DNA from: Xenococcus sp. MO_188.B8
GTDB taxonomy: Bacteria > Cyanobacteriota > Cyanobacteriia > Cyanobacteriales > Xenococcaceae
Assembly: GCA_030065615.1 (NCBI GenBank)
Contig: JASJDR010000022.1
Coordinates: 1-64,000 of the forward strand
Length of the DNA stretch: 64,000 bases
Direction: 5' to 3'
Part shown: piece by piece, positions 1-9,186 of the stretch
Numbering within the stretch: position 1 is the stretch's first letter
Layout: every line of letters begins with the position of its first letter
Notes under the pieces: model-generated
What the model was told of the DNA's origin: nothing
What the model saw: only the letters and a program-made list of their open reading frames with translations
Database searches by the model: none
Program-made: the position numbers and the translations under genes

Positions 1-90
1 CTAGCGGGGGCACAGGCAACTGTGTCTAGCCAAGAGGCGCTGAAACAAGAATCCCCCGTTACAGCGTCAGCTTAACGGTGGGAGTGTCAA
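1..90 (+). mobile_element. 3' end of an IS200/IS605-type element: TnpB C-terminus plus right end
   Basis: The first 75 bases are open in frame 1 and encode 24 residues ending SSQEALKQESPVTASA, then TAA at 73-75. This tail resembles the C-terminus of cyanobacterial TnpB (RNA-guided nuclease of IS200/IS605 elements). Around the stop the DNA can fold as a hairpin (CCCCCGTTA at 53-61 against TAACGGTGGG at 73-82) and then ends in GTGTCAA at about 90. That is the layout of an IS605-type right end, which doubles as the 3' scaffold of the omega/reRNA. Only the tail lies in the window, so intactness of the element is unknown. The family call rests on the tail, the hairpin and the position of the junction in a DUF29 gene. 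Confidence 0.65.
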
Positions 91-458
91 TGATGCGTCT
101 GACTGAACATTTACTGAAATTGAAATATTGGCGAGCGACCCCGCGTCGCCTTCAGGCGCAAACGCCAGTTCCTTCAAGTCGGGGAACCCGCCCAACTGAC
201 TGGCTCGGGAATGCGCGAGATGAAACAGAGCAACAAAGAAATAAAAAGCATTGGCGAGCAGAAATTGTCAACTTTCGGATTCTTCTGGATAAAAGACTCC
301 AAGATTCTCCTAGTTTAAAAGCAAAGTTAGAGGAGATTTACCAAGATGTTCTTCCTGGTTGCCAACGTTCCGTAGCACAATTGTTCGATCTTCCCGAGGA
401 AGTTGAGCTTACTCTAGAACAGGTTTTAGATGAAAATTGGTATCCTGAGTCTAATTAG
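91..458 (+). pseudogene. DUF29 family protein, 5'-truncated and carrying an in-frame repeat insertion
   Basis: The reading frame gives LTEHLLKLKYW, then after about 30 foreign residues KKHWRAEIVNFRILLDKRLQ, then DSPSLKAKLEEIY and LTLEQVLDENWYPE. These are the conserved blocks of the C-terminal half of DUF29, a family of about 140-150 residues that is abundant in cyanobacteria and has no established function. The N-terminal half (the EELESMGKSEKR-type block) is missing because the IS200/IS605 right end abuts at about 90. The segment between the two blocks is Arg/Pro-rich and comes from a GC-rich dispersed repeat. The apparent GTG start at 78 lies inside the IS end, so translation from it would be accidental. 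Best read as a disrupted gene. Confidence 0.7.
131..221. repeat. GC-rich dispersed repeat inserted in the DUF29 frame
   Basis: GC-rich stretch inside an AT-rich gene, with the pieces GGGGAACCCGCC and CTCGGGAATGCGCGAG. Similar pieces (GAACCCGC, CAAGGGAATGCTCG) occur in intergenic repeats near 5.0 and 12.1 kb. The insertion keeps the DUF29 frame open and adds about 30 residues. Boundaries are approximate. Confidence 0.6.
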
Positions 459-564
459 CTAAAACTAAAGCTATAGTAGAATCTATCATCAATACGAATT
501 CTTGTAACTGTCTTCTATTTTTAGCTGATTTTTTCGCTTGAGAAGTTGGAAAATTTAATTTCGT

Positions 565-1620
565 TTAGCGCGATTTTTGAAAAATAGTATAACCTAGGAA
601 AGAAGTTGACAGTATAGTCACTATTGCCAAAATAACTACAACTATAGTTAATTTTTTGTTAGTATCTTTTTCCTTTTTAAATTTTTGTAACAAATTAGTA
701 ATATAACGATCTTTTTCCTCTAGTAATTGTTGTCTGGTTTTTCCTACTTCTTGAGTTTTTAATTTTTTTCGATATTCTTGAATACTTGCTAATTCTAATG
801 TTTGGTTGATTTTTTCTAATAGTAGTTGCGAATAACCTGATTCTTTTGACACTGCTATACCATAGTTTTCTCTTTCAGTTTCTGGTAAATATTTTTCCTT
901 AGCTTGAGGGTATAAAGTATAGCCTTCATGTTGATAATCACTTTCGAGAATAGTATTTAATATTAGGGCATCATCAGCATAGGCTTGTATCTGTTCTCCC
1001 TCTTCTAAAGCATTGAGTACTTCTTCTATAGTATTAAAGGTAATAATTTTGTAACCTCTCTTTTTTAGTTGATAGTAGGTTGTGGTATCAAAGATAACTC
1101 CAATTTTGATATTATTTAATTTGTCTTGTGAAATATTACCTTCTTCATCTTCGCTACTTTTAGCAAATTCTTTTTTCAATAAAAGCTTGATTCCTGTCGT
1201 ATGAAAGGGATTAGAAAATACTACGTGTTCCCAATCTTTTTCTTCTAGTATTACTCGATCTGAAATAATCGTATCTGGCCCACATTGTATTTGTATTGTA
1301 TTTTCTTTTAATTGAGCATATCTGTCTTCATATTCATTAGCAATCATCGGCCAATTTACAATAATATTAGGATTTTCTTGGGCTAATTCTTTAGTTAATT
1401 CTTTGATAAATAAAGGACAAAAACCACCCCAATTACCTGAAGTTTTGATTTTGCCAATTGCACCAGCAAGACTTCTTATTCCTATGGTGATTTCCTGAGG
1501 CAATCTTGATTGGGCAGAAGCATTTTTAGGCTGAACAGCAATTAGACAGATGACAATCATAATTGCCGAATAGAATTTAATCGCTCTAAAATTTTGTAAA
1601 AATATCTGGTTAAGTTTCAC
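565..1620 (-). CDS. periplasmic solute-binding-like protein with C-terminal membrane anchor
   Basis: N-terminal hydrophobic segment (FYSAIMIVICLIAV) followed by ASAQ, consistent with a Sec signal. The next 250 residues resemble type 2 periplasmic binding proteins of the polar amino acid class (EITIGIRSLAGAIG near the mature N-terminus, IKIGVIFDTTTYYQLKKRGY at the second-lobe crossover, QAYADDALIL). A charged coiled-coil-like stretch of about 50 residues follows, then a C-terminal membrane segment (LTIVVVILAIVTILSTSFLG). A C-terminal anchor is unusual for a simple binding protein; the protein could be a tethered receptor. Start uncertain: I use a GTG at 1620; an in-frame TTG lies at 1635 and neither has a clear Shine-Dalgarno. 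No permease is adjacent. Confidence 0.6.
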   Translation of the reverse strand: MKLNQIFLQNFRAIKFYSAIMIVICLIAVQPKNASAQSRLPQEITIGIRSLAGAIGKIKTSGNWGGFCPLFIKELTKELAQENPNIIVNWPMIANEYEDRYAQLKENTIQIQCGPDTIISDRVILEEKDWEHVVFSNPFHTTGIKLLLKKEFAKSSEDEEGNISQDKLNNIKIGVIFDTTTYYQLKKRGYKIITFNTIEEVLNALEEGEQIQAYADDALILNTILESDYQHEGYTLYPQAKEKYLPETERENYGIAVSKESGYSQLLLEKINQTLELASIQEYRKKLKTQEVGKTRQQLLEEKDRYITNLLQKFKKEKDTNKKLTIVVVILAIVTILSTSFLGYTIFQKSR

Positions 1621-1684
1621 GGCAAAGACTAGCAATGAGGAACAAGTAATAAGTAAATAAGTAAATAATTAACCATTAGCCAAA

Positions 1685-3598
1685 TTACTTATAACTCCTT
1701 TGAGTTAATTCTACATTCTCAAACTTTAATAGTTCTTGATTCAATAAAGGTTGTTCTGTTGCTCCTTGATATTGCCAAGCAGCAACATAGGAATATTCGG
1801 AATCATTTCTTTGAGCTTCTCCTTCGGTCGTTTGGTATTCTTCGCGAAAATGTGCGCCACAGGATTCTTCTCTATTTAAAGCATCCCGCGCCATTAATTC
1901 GCCTAATTCGAGAAAATCAGCGACTCTGCCGGCAAATTCTAAGTTTTTATTAAGTGTGTCGTTACTGCCTGTCACCTTGACATCTTGCCAATATTGCGAT
2001 CGCAGATCGGCGATTTGGGCGATCGCAGATTTTAATCCTGATTTACTGCGGGACATGCCCACATCATCCCAAAGTATTTTACCTAGTTGACGATGAAACT
2101 CCATGACTGTTTTTGAGCCATTAATATTGAGAAGTTGCTCAATTTTATTACTAGCAGCGGTTTCCGCTTCAGTGAAGGCAGCATCGTCTGTGCTAACAGG
2201 GGGTAAATTTGTTTGGGCGATATAGCTCCCCAAAGTATAGGGAATGACGAAATAACCATCGGCTAAACCTTGCATCAAAGCACTAGCACCGAGGCGGTTA
2301 GCACCGTGATCGGAAAAATTAGCTTCTCCTAAAACATGCAATCCCGGAATCGTACTCATCAGATTGTAATCTACCCATAGACCTCCCATGATATAGTGCA
2401 CTGCCGGATAGATCCGCATTGGCACTTGATAGGGATTTTCGTCAGTGATCCGTTGATACATTTGGAATAGATTACCATATTTTTCTGCGATCGCATTTTT
2501 TCCTGAATTTTTAATCGCATCCCGAAAGTCTAGATAAACCGATAATCCCGTGGTGCCCACTCCTCTGCCCTCGTCCGTAACTTGTTTGGCGTTACGAGAA
2601 GCCACATCCCTAGGTACTAAATTACCAAAACTCGGATATCTGGTTTCGAGATAATAATCCCTCTCTGCTTCAGGAATCTCATTGGGATGACGTTTATCCC
2701 CAGAGTTTTTTGGTACCCAAACTCGCCCATCATTGCGTAAACCTTCACTCATCAAAGTGAGTTTTGACTGATAATCACCAGAAACCGGAATACAAGTCGG
2801 ATGAATCTGAGCAAAACAAGGATTAGCAAACAAGGCACCCCGTTTATAACATCGCCAAGCAGCGGTTACATTAGAGTTTTTAGCATTAGTCGAAAGATAA
2901 TAAACATTACTATAACCCCCAGTACAGAGTAAGACAGCATCTCCTGCATATCTTTCCATTTCCCCGGTAATTAAATTGCGGACAATAATGCCCCGCGCCT
3001 TGCCATCGATAATGACCAAATCCAGCATTTCGCGACGGGGAAACATGGTAATTTTTCCCGCAGCAATTTGACGCGACATAGAACTATAAGCACCAAGCAA
3101 TAGCTGCTGTCCCGTTTGCCCTCTAGCATAGAAAGTACGAGATACTTGCGCTCCCCCAAAAGAACGATTAGCTAATAATCCACCATATTCCCTGGCAAAA
3201 GGCACACCCTGAGCCACACAATGATCGATAATCTGATTACTAATCTGGGCTAAACGATAGACATTAGCTTCCCTAGAACGATAATCTCCTCCTTTAATGG
3301 TGTCATAAAACAATCGCCAGACTGTATCCCCATCATTAGGATAGTTTTTCGCGGCATTGATTCCCCCTTGAGCAGCGATACTATGGGCACGACGCGGAGA
3401 ATCTTGGATACAAAAACTTTTGATGTTATAACCCAATTCTGCCAAGGTAGCAGCCGCCGAAGCTCCTGCTAAACCAGTACCTACGATGAGAATAGTATGT
3501 TTCTTTTTATTGGCAGGACTAACTAATTTACAGTGATCTTTATAGTAGTCCCATTTATCTTGCAGTCTACCTGGGGGAATTTTCGGATCTAGTTGCAT
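1685..3598 (-). CDS. sdhA: succinate dehydrogenase / fumarate reductase flavoprotein subunit
   Basis: Catalytic FAD subunit interconverting succinate and fumarate. Rossmann motif [17 protein letters not shown] at about residues 40-56, and [14 protein letters not shown] whose His is the covalent FAD-binding residue in this family. [20 protein letters not shown] and the C-terminal [17 protein letters not shown] complete the signature. At 637 residues it matches the longer Bacillus/epsilon-type SdhA rather than the E. coli form. No iron-sulfur (SdhB) or membrane-anchor subunit is next to it, as is usual in cyanobacteria where sdh genes are scattered. It follows the binding-protein gene upstream on the map by about 65 bp but is probably an independent transcription unit. 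Confidence 0.93.
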   Translation of the reverse strand: MQLDPKIPPGRLQDKWDYYKDHCKLVSPANKKKHTILIVGTGLAGASAAATLAELGYNIKSFCIQDSPRRAHSIAAQGGINAAKNYPNDGDTVWRLFYDTIKGGDYRSREANVYRLAQISNQIIDHCVAQGVPFAREYGGLLANRSFGGAQVSRTFYARGQTGQQLLLGAYSSMSRQIAAGKITMFPRREMLDLVIIDGKARGIIVRNLITGEMERYAGDAVLLCTGGYSNVYYLSTNAKNSNVTAAWRCYKRGALFANPCFAQIHPTCIPVSGDYQSKLTLMSEGLRNDGRVWVPKNSGDKRHPNEIPEAERDYYLETRYPSFGNLVPRDVASRNAKQVTDEGRGVGTTGLSVYLDFRDAIKNSGKNAIAEKYGNLFQMYQRITDENPYQVPMRIYPAVHYIMGGLWVDYNLMSTIPGLHVLGEANFSDHGANRLGASALMQGLADGYFVIPYTLGSYIAQTNLPPVSTDDAAFTEAETAASNKIEQLLNINGSKTVMEFHRQLGKILWDDVGMSRSKSGLKSAIAQIADLRSQYWQDVKVTGSNDTLNKNLEFAGRVADFLELGELMARDALNREESCGAHFREEYQTTEGEAQRNDSEYSYVAAWQYQGATEQPLLNQELLKFENVELTQRSYK

Positions 3599-3816
3599 CT
3601 TGGTTCGGAAGTTTGATTATCAACTACTGTAACTTTTACTGGCATCGCCCATCCTACAGTTTCTATTCTTATGAACTACCCCACCTTCTATTCTTTAAAA
3701 TTCTTTACTTGAGAGTAAAAAAGTAATACAACCGAGTATTAGTGAGCGAGAAAATGCTAGATTTATAAAATAGCCTATTGGTGTTTCTCAAGCCGAATAA
3801 AAAATAACCTTAAATA

Positions 3817-4908
3817 ATGAAAAATACTAGTGATCTCCATATTATTGAAAATAGACCTTTACTAAGTCCTGCCTTTATTAAATCTGAATATACCCTAACA
3901 GAAACAGCAGCTACTTTAGTAGCTCAAACTCGCGATCGCATTCGTGATATTCTATCAGGCAAAGATCAAAGGTTATTAGTCGTTGTCGGACCTTGTTCAA
4001 TTCATGATGTCCAAGCAGCGATCGAATATGGGGAAAGGTTAACTCGCTTGCGGAAAGAATTGCAAGGAGAACTAGAAATTTTGATGCGGGTTTATTTTGA
4101 AAAACCCCGTACTACTGTAGGTTGGAAAGGCTTGATCAATGATCCGCACCTCGATAATAGCTACGATATCAATACAGGATTGAGACTAGCTCGCAATTTA
4201 CTCCTCGACCTAGCACATATTGACCTCCCCGCAGCTACGGAATTACTAGACCCGATAACTCCTCAATATATTGCCGATCTGATCTCTTGGACAGCGATTG
4301 GTGCGAGAACTACAGAAAGTCAAATTCATCGTCAAATGGCTTCTGGGTTATCGATGCCCGTAGGTTATAAAAATGGTACTGATGGTAGTCTCAAAGCAGC
4401 GATTAATGCTATGTTAGCTGCTAGAATTTCCCATCATTTTTTAGGTATTAGTAACGACGGATTAGCCAGTATTGTGGAAACTACCGGTAATCCGGATGGT
4501 CATTTAGTACTACGGGGTGGCTCAAATGCACCTAACTATTATCGAGAAGATGTAGAAAACGCAGTTGAGGCGCTGAAGCACAAAGCTTTAAATCATCGTT
4601 TAATCATAGATTGTAGTCACGGTAACAGTAGCAAAGACTATACCCGTCAACCCCTGGTTTTGGATAATATCTCTCAACAAATTGAGTCTGGAGATGAGCA
4701 TATTATGGGAGTGATGATTGAAAGTCACCTGATTGCAGGCAATCAATCATTAGGAAGCGATCCTACTTCTTTAGTTTACGGTCAAAGTATTACTGATGCT
4801 TGTGTGGACTGGGAAACCACCAAGAAAATTTTACGTTCTCTGGCAAAGGCTGTAGCGACAGGAAGACCTCAAGTTAGAGAAAATCAAGTCTTTATGGCAG
4901 CTAGATAA
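3817..4908 (+). CDS. 3-deoxy-7-phosphoheptulonate (DAHP) synthase, type I
   Basis: Condenses phosphoenolpyruvate and erythrose 4-phosphate, the first step of the shikimate pathway. Type I (AroF/G/H-like) signatures are present: VVGPCSIHD at about residues 55-63, MRVYFEKPRTTVGWKGLINDP, GARTTESQIHRQMASGLSMP, PVGYKNGTDG, and IIDCSHGNSSKDY plus GVMIESHL near the C-terminus, which carry substrate and metal ligands. At 363 residues it is full length and probably cytosolic. It is transcribed divergently from sdhA across a 218-bp intergenic stretch. Which allosteric class (Phe, Tyr or Trp sensitive) it belongs to cannot be told from sequence reading alone. Confidence 0.93.
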   Translation: MKNTSDLHIIENRPLLSPAFIKSEYTLTETAATLVAQTRDRIRDILSGKDQRLLVVVGPCSIHDVQAAIEYGERLTRLRKELQGELEILMRVYFEKPRTTVGWKGLINDPHLDNSYDINTGLRLARNLLLDLAHIDLPAATELLDPITPQYIADLISWTAIGARTTESQIHRQMASGLSMPVGYKNGTDGSLKAAINAMLAARISHHFLGISNDGLASIVETTGNPDGHLVLRGGSNAPNYYREDVENAVEALKHKALNHRLIIDCSHGNSSKDYTRQPLVLDNISQQIESGDEHIMGVMIESHLIAGNQSLGSDPTSLVYGQSITDACVDWETTKKILRSLAKAVATGRPQVRENQVFMAAR

Positions 4909-4920
4909 ACCGCAGTTAAA

Positions 4921-5158
4921 AGTCAAAAGTCACCCACCCCCAGCCCAACCCACCCCCAGCCCCTCCGAGGAGGGGAAGCAAACCAGGAGGGGAAGTCAGA
5001 AGCGCCGAGACCCCGCGCCGCCGACAGCGGTCGGAACCCGCGGAATTTTCAATCCGTTTATCCAGAGCACCGATCTGGACAAGCCCAGCTTCGTGTTCTG
5101 GGCAAGGGAACGCCGACCGAGCAAGGGAATGCTCGGCAAGACAGTTAAAAGTCTTTTA
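4921..5158. repeat. composite dispersed repeats downstream of DAHP synthase
   Basis: Two repeat families abut. 4921-5000 is C-rich (CACCCACCCCCAGCC, then CCCCTCCGAGGAGGGG, a palindromic core) and is nearly the reverse complement of the element at 46.26-46.37 kb. 5001-5158 contains GGAACCCGCGG and CAAGGGAATGCTCGGCAAGAC, the latter shared with the repeat at 12.1 kb, plus GACAAGCCCAGCTTCGTGTT, an inverse match to pieces at 24.1-24.2 kb. No open frame with coding character. Confidence 0.75.
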
Positions 5159-5228
5159 GAGTAAAGGTTTCAAGCTTTTTGAATAGGTATTGCATTATAT
5201 CATTTTAGGTTTTAAGTAAAAGAGATTG

Positions 5229-5436
5229 TGTGTAGGGGCGCAAGGCTTGCGCCCTGGCATATATAGTTATTCCAATTATTTTCCGTATGGTAGCAGATCA
5301 AGTTATGATGCATATCTTTCATAGGGGCGAACGGCCGTTCGCCCCTACAGTATCGTATGTTTTTTATTTGGAATGACTATAGTTATTCCAATTAGTGTGT
5401 AGGGTCAATTCGCGAATCGCCCTGACATAATTTATT
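5229..5436. mobile_element. nested palindromic elements; probable TA-flanked MITE at 5264-5379
   Basis: TAGTTATTCCAA at 5264 and its near-inverse TTGGAATGACTA ending at 5379 form imperfect terminal inverted repeats about 116 bp apart, with TA at the ends as in IS630/Tc1-mariner insertions. At the centre lies a perfect 26-nt palindrome (5322-5347, arms TAGGGGCGAACGG). The flanks carry two related units beginning GTGTGTAGGG, one containing the perfect hairpin GGGCGCAAG-G-CTTGCGCCC at 5236-5254 and the other at about 5394-5432. A third TAGTTATTCCAATTA follows at 5380. This explains most of the 570-bp gap between genes. Confidence 0.6.
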
Positions 5437-5482
5437 CTCTGTGTCTCATATATTTTCTCAATTGAGATTACGCCCAAGGCCA

Positions 5483-8400
5483 TTAGGAATTGCAATTGAC
5501 AGCAGCTTGAGGAACGCGATTATTTTTATTATCGGTAGGATAAGTTGTTAAGGTAACAGTCCCATCTTCACGAATGATGACGCCTCTTGCAGGATAGATA
5601 TCGCCACGATCTGTTTTGATTGGTTTGATATATTCAGGAACGTAATTGGGAGCTTCTTGCTTCTGCTCACTCTCCTCTACCAGAAGAGAATTAAGGTCAG
5701 TCTCTTTGTCTAATGTAATCGTTTGGCCGTCAGGAATTAACGCATCTGCAGACAAAGGTGCAGTGGGTTCAGGTGGTGCTCCTCCTTTTCCCTTATAAGT
5801 TAAGCTAGTTCCTCCTCCTCTAGGGGAACAAGCTTCAGAAGAAATAGTCTCTGCGGAGACGGGGTTAGTTGGTAATCGATCTGTGCGTTGAAGAGGATTG
5901 CTGTCAGGGGAATTAATAGTGATATCACCATCTACATTAAATTCAGAACTAGCATCAATATCATTAGTGTTATTTAAATCACCTACTGTATTGCTGCTTT
6001 CTTCAAAACCCAAGATTCCATTAGTAATAATGTTGATATTCCCTCCTCTACCTGCCACAGCGTTAGCGCGAATATCGCTACCAGTTCCTGTAGAAGGAAA
6101 TCCCACTACAAACCCAGCACCAATATTAATGTTGCCACCGTTAGCATTGTTAGTTGCTTCAGCAGAAATTGTACTGTTGTTTCGGAGGAGCAAATTATTA
6201 TTTACTTGTAGCTGAATATTGCCACCTACTCTGTCTTCTGGATTGGTAATAAATTGTGGAGGTTGATTTGTTGCCAATATTTGTCCGTTATCGAGATTTA
6301 AATCATCATTAACATTCAGGATAATATTGCCTCCATTACCTTCTCCCAAAATATTACTGTTAATTTGTCCCTCATTTTTCAAGACAATTGAACCAGCCGT
6401 AATGTTAATATCTCCTGCATTTCCTATGGCATCTGAACTGACAGTACTAAATACCCCACTACTATCACCTTGAGAATCTTCTCCCTCAATAGTGATGGTA
6501 TCTGTGGCAGTGATATTGACAGCACCAGCATTACCTTGACCAAAGGTACTCGCACTAATTTGTCCTCCATTAGTTAGAGTCAGATTTGCGGTTGTAATCT
6601 CAATCCCTCCAGCATTGCCTACTCCAGTACTAGTAACATTGCTACTAATACTACTAATAAAACCTTGAGAATCTTCTCTATCAACAGAGATAGTGCCCGA
6701 AGCATTAATCTTCACTGTTCCGGCATCGCCTTGACCAAAAGTCCTCGCACCCACTACCCCACCATTAGTAAGGGTAAGGTTGCCTGTTGTAATCTCAACT
6801 CCTCCCGCATTGCCTACTGCATTAATATTCACATCGCTAGCAATTCCACTATTAAACCCTTCTAAATCTTCCCCATCAACGGAGATAGTTCCTGAAGCAT
6901 TAATCTTCACTGTTCCGGCATCGCCTTGACCAAAGGTACTCGCACTTACCACAGCACCATTAGTAAGAGTAAGATTGCCTGTTGTAATCTCAACCCCTCC
7001 GGCATTTCCGACTGCGTTACTATTAACCTCACTACGAATACTACTATTAGACCCTTCTAAATCTTCTCCATCAGCAGAGATTGTTCCCGAAGCTCTAATC
7101 ATAACTGTTCCAGCATTTCCTTGACCAAAGGTGCTAGCATTCACTACACCACCATTAGTAAGAGTAAGATTTCCTGTTATTATCTCAACTCCTCCAGCAT
7201 TTCCTGTGCCGAATGTATTAGCGCCAATATTTCCTCCATTAGTAAGAGTAAGATTCCCTGTTGTAATCTCAACTCCTCCGGCATTTCCTACTCCGCTACT
7301 AGTAACATTGCTATTAATAGTACTATTATTGCCTTGAGAATCTTCTCCATCAACCGAGATTGTTCCCGAGGCATTGATGGTAACTCTTCCGGCGTCTCCT
7401 TGACCATTAGTCCTAGCACGCACTCGGCCACCATTAGTTAGGTTAAGATTGCCTGTTGTAATCTCAACCCCTCCAGCTTTGCCTACTCCGGTGCTAGTAA
7501 CATTGCTACCAATAGCACTATTAAACCCCTCTAAATCTTCTCCATTAATAGAAATAGTACCCGAAGCATTAATCGTGACTGTTCCGGCATTTCCTTGCCC
7601 AAAAGTATTAGCAGTCAATGTACCACCATTAGTTAGGGTAAGATTCCCGGTTGTAATCTCAACTCCCCCAGCATCGCCTACTGCTCCACTACTAACATTG
7701 CTAAAAATTCCTCCAACTGTCCTTTCCTCACTGGGATCTTCTCCATCAACAAATATAGAATCCGAAGCATTAATCGTGACTGTTCCAGCATCTCCTTGAC
7801 CAGAAGTACTAGTATTAACTGTTCCTGCATTTAGGAGTGACAGAGAACTAGTAGTGATAGTAATTCCCCCAGCATTTCCTACTGCATCTGGCTGGACAGT
7901 ACTAAAAGCACCACTATTAAAACCATCAGAATCTTGCCCATCAAAAGTAACGGTATCTGTGGCGGTGATATTAACAACACCAGCATTGCCCTGACCAAAG
8001 GTACTCGCAGTAATTGCAGAACCTTCAGTTAAAGTTAATGATTGTGCAGTCACATTAATATCACCACTGTTGCCTGTTGCGCCTCCATTAACCTGATTGC
8101 GAATACTACTATCTCCACTGAGATTAACTGCACCTGTGGCATCCACATTAATATCTCCTGCTTGTGCACCGTCAAAACCAGAATCTGCTGCAATTCCACC
8201 AAAAAGCTGACTAGCGTCGCTTAAAGTAATGCTGTTACCAATAACAGTAATCCCACCACCATTATCCCCAGCAGTATTAACTTCCGCACCATCAGAAAAA
8301 GATATATCTGCCCTAGCTATCCCCTCAGGTATACTCAATTCAAAACCATCAGTAATCCTAACTGTTCCTGCAGCTGACAAACCACCCAACCAAACATTCG

Positions 8401-9013
8401 CTCCTGGGGCAGTGATTTGACCGCCTTCAAAATTGATATTACCCCCGATTAAAGCTAGAGTTTGCCCCGCATCAACTTGTAACCCCACATCTGTTGCGCC
8501 ATTAACAATATCCCCTGGATTATCTCGAATCCCCAACCCAAGAGGGGCATTGACCGTTAACAGAGGAGGATTATCCGCATCTAAGGCACTAAACTCCCCA
8601 TCAGAAAAGATAATACTATCGGCGGTACTACCAAAAAACGAACCCCCAATATCTAACCTGGCATTCTCCCCAAAGATAATTCCCGCTGGATTAAGCAGAA
8701 ATAGATTTGCTGTCCCATTGGCTCCCAATAATCCATTGATATCGGAAATATTGCCCCCTGTAACGCGAGAGAAAATATTGACAATATCTAAAGCATTATT
8801 AAAAAACGCTCTCCCACCATCGGGAACCGAAAATTCCTGGAAACTATGAAATAAATTACCCCCCGCTCGCTCTCCATCATTAATCGTGCCATCTACCTCA
8901 ACGGTGGTCGAGGTAGTGCCATCAGGAATCACTTGAGCTGCAACCGGCAATACCAAACCTAAAGCCAGAACACTTGAAGTAGTAAGGGCAGAGAATAATT
9001 TAATTGTAGTCAT
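5483..9013 (-). CDS. filamentous hemagglutinin-type two-partner-secretion exoprotein
   Basis: A secreted beta-helix adhesin (TpsA class). Signal peptide ending PVAAQ at about residue 27, then a TPS/haemagglutination-activity domain (residues about 30-240) with AFFNNALDIVNIFSRVTGG, NGTANLFLLNPAGIIFGENA and LDIGGSFFGSTADSI, the classic motifs for recognition by an outer-membrane TpsB pore. The middle holds about eight to ten tandem units of roughly 60-70 residues (GNAGGVEITTGNLTLTNGG, TFGQGDAGTVKINASGTISV, DGEDLEGFNS). The tail ends in CSPRGGG and a conserved cyanobacterial segment (ADALIPDGQTITLDKETD, GVIIREDGTVTLTTYP). No TpsB transporter lies in the window. Substrate and role (adhesion, biofilm) are inferred from the family. 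Antisense open frames within it are by-products of its repetitive, skewed composition. Confidence 0.9.
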   Translation of the reverse strand: MTTIKLFSALTTSSVLALGLVLPVAAQVIPDGTTSTTVEVDGTINDGERAGGNLFHSFQEFSVPDGGRAFFNNALDIVNIFSRVTGGNISDINGLLGANGTANLFLLNPAGIIFGENARLDIGGSFFGSTADSIIFSDGEFSALDADNPPLLTVNAPLGLGIRDNPGDIVNGATDVGLQVDAGQTLALIGGNINFEGGQITAPGANVWLGGLSAAGTVRITDGFELSIPEGIARADISFSDGAEVNTAGDNGGGITVIGNSITLSDASQLFGGIAADSGFDGAQAGDINVDATGAVNLSGDSSIRNQVNGGATGNSGDINVTAQSLTLTEGSAITASTFGQGNAGVVNITATDTVTFDGQDSDGFNSGAFSTVQPDAVGNAGGITITTSSLSLLNAGTVNTSTSGQGDAGTVTINASDSIFVDGEDPSEERTVGGIFSNVSSGAVGDAGGVEITTGNLTLTNGGTLTANTFGQGNAGTVTINASGTISINGEDLEGFNSAIGSNVTSTGVGKAGGVEITTGNLNLTNGGRVRARTNGQGDAGRVTINASGTISVDGEDSQGNNSTINSNVTSSGVGNAGGVEITTGNLTLTNGGNIGANTFGTGNAGGVEIITGNLTLTNGGVVNASTFGQGNAGTVMIRASGTISADGEDLEGSNSSIRSEVNSNAVGNAGGVEITTGNLTLTNGAVVSASTFGQGDAGTVKINASGTISVDGEDLEGFNSGIASDVNINAVGNAGGVEITTGNLTLTNGGVVGARTFGQGDAGTVKINASGTISVDREDSQGFISSISSNVTSTGVGNAGGIEITTANLTLTNGGQISASTFGQGNAGAVNITATDTITIEGEDSQGDSSGVFSTVSSDAIGNAGDINITAGSIVLKNEGQINSNILGEGNGGNIILNVNDDLNLDNGQILATNQPPQFITNPEDRVGGNIQLQVNNNLLLRNNSTISAEATNNANGGNINIGAGFVVGFPSTGTGSDIRANAVAGRGGNINIITNGILGFEESSNTVGDLNNTNDIDASSEFNVDGDITINSPDSNPLQRTDRLPTNPVSAETISSEACSPRGGGTSLTYKGKGGAPPEPTAPLSADALIPDGQTITLDKETDLNSLLVEESEQKQEAPNYVPEYIKPIKTDRGDIYPARGVIIREDGTVTLTTYPTDNKNNRVPQAAVNCNS

Positions 9014-9186
9014 AATCCTACTAGGAAACTTCTTAAGTAGATATCCGTATATTCACGGATCTTACGTCTCCCTGAAGATATGAATCGTTATCTTAAAGCA
9101 TCTCTTAAGATTATTTTTGTAATTGTTGAGACTTATACAAGAGCTGACTTGTTACTGAATCTGATAGTGAAAATTTATCATGTAAT

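Noticed and set aside
5229..5436. Regularly spaced palindromes that might suggest a CRISPR array
   Set aside because: Units differ in sequence and spacing and are better explained by nested palindromic elements; no cas genes are near.
7121..7799. Several long plus-strand frames opposite the adhesin gene
   Set aside because: Antisense shadows caused by the repetitive, biased codons of the TPS protein.
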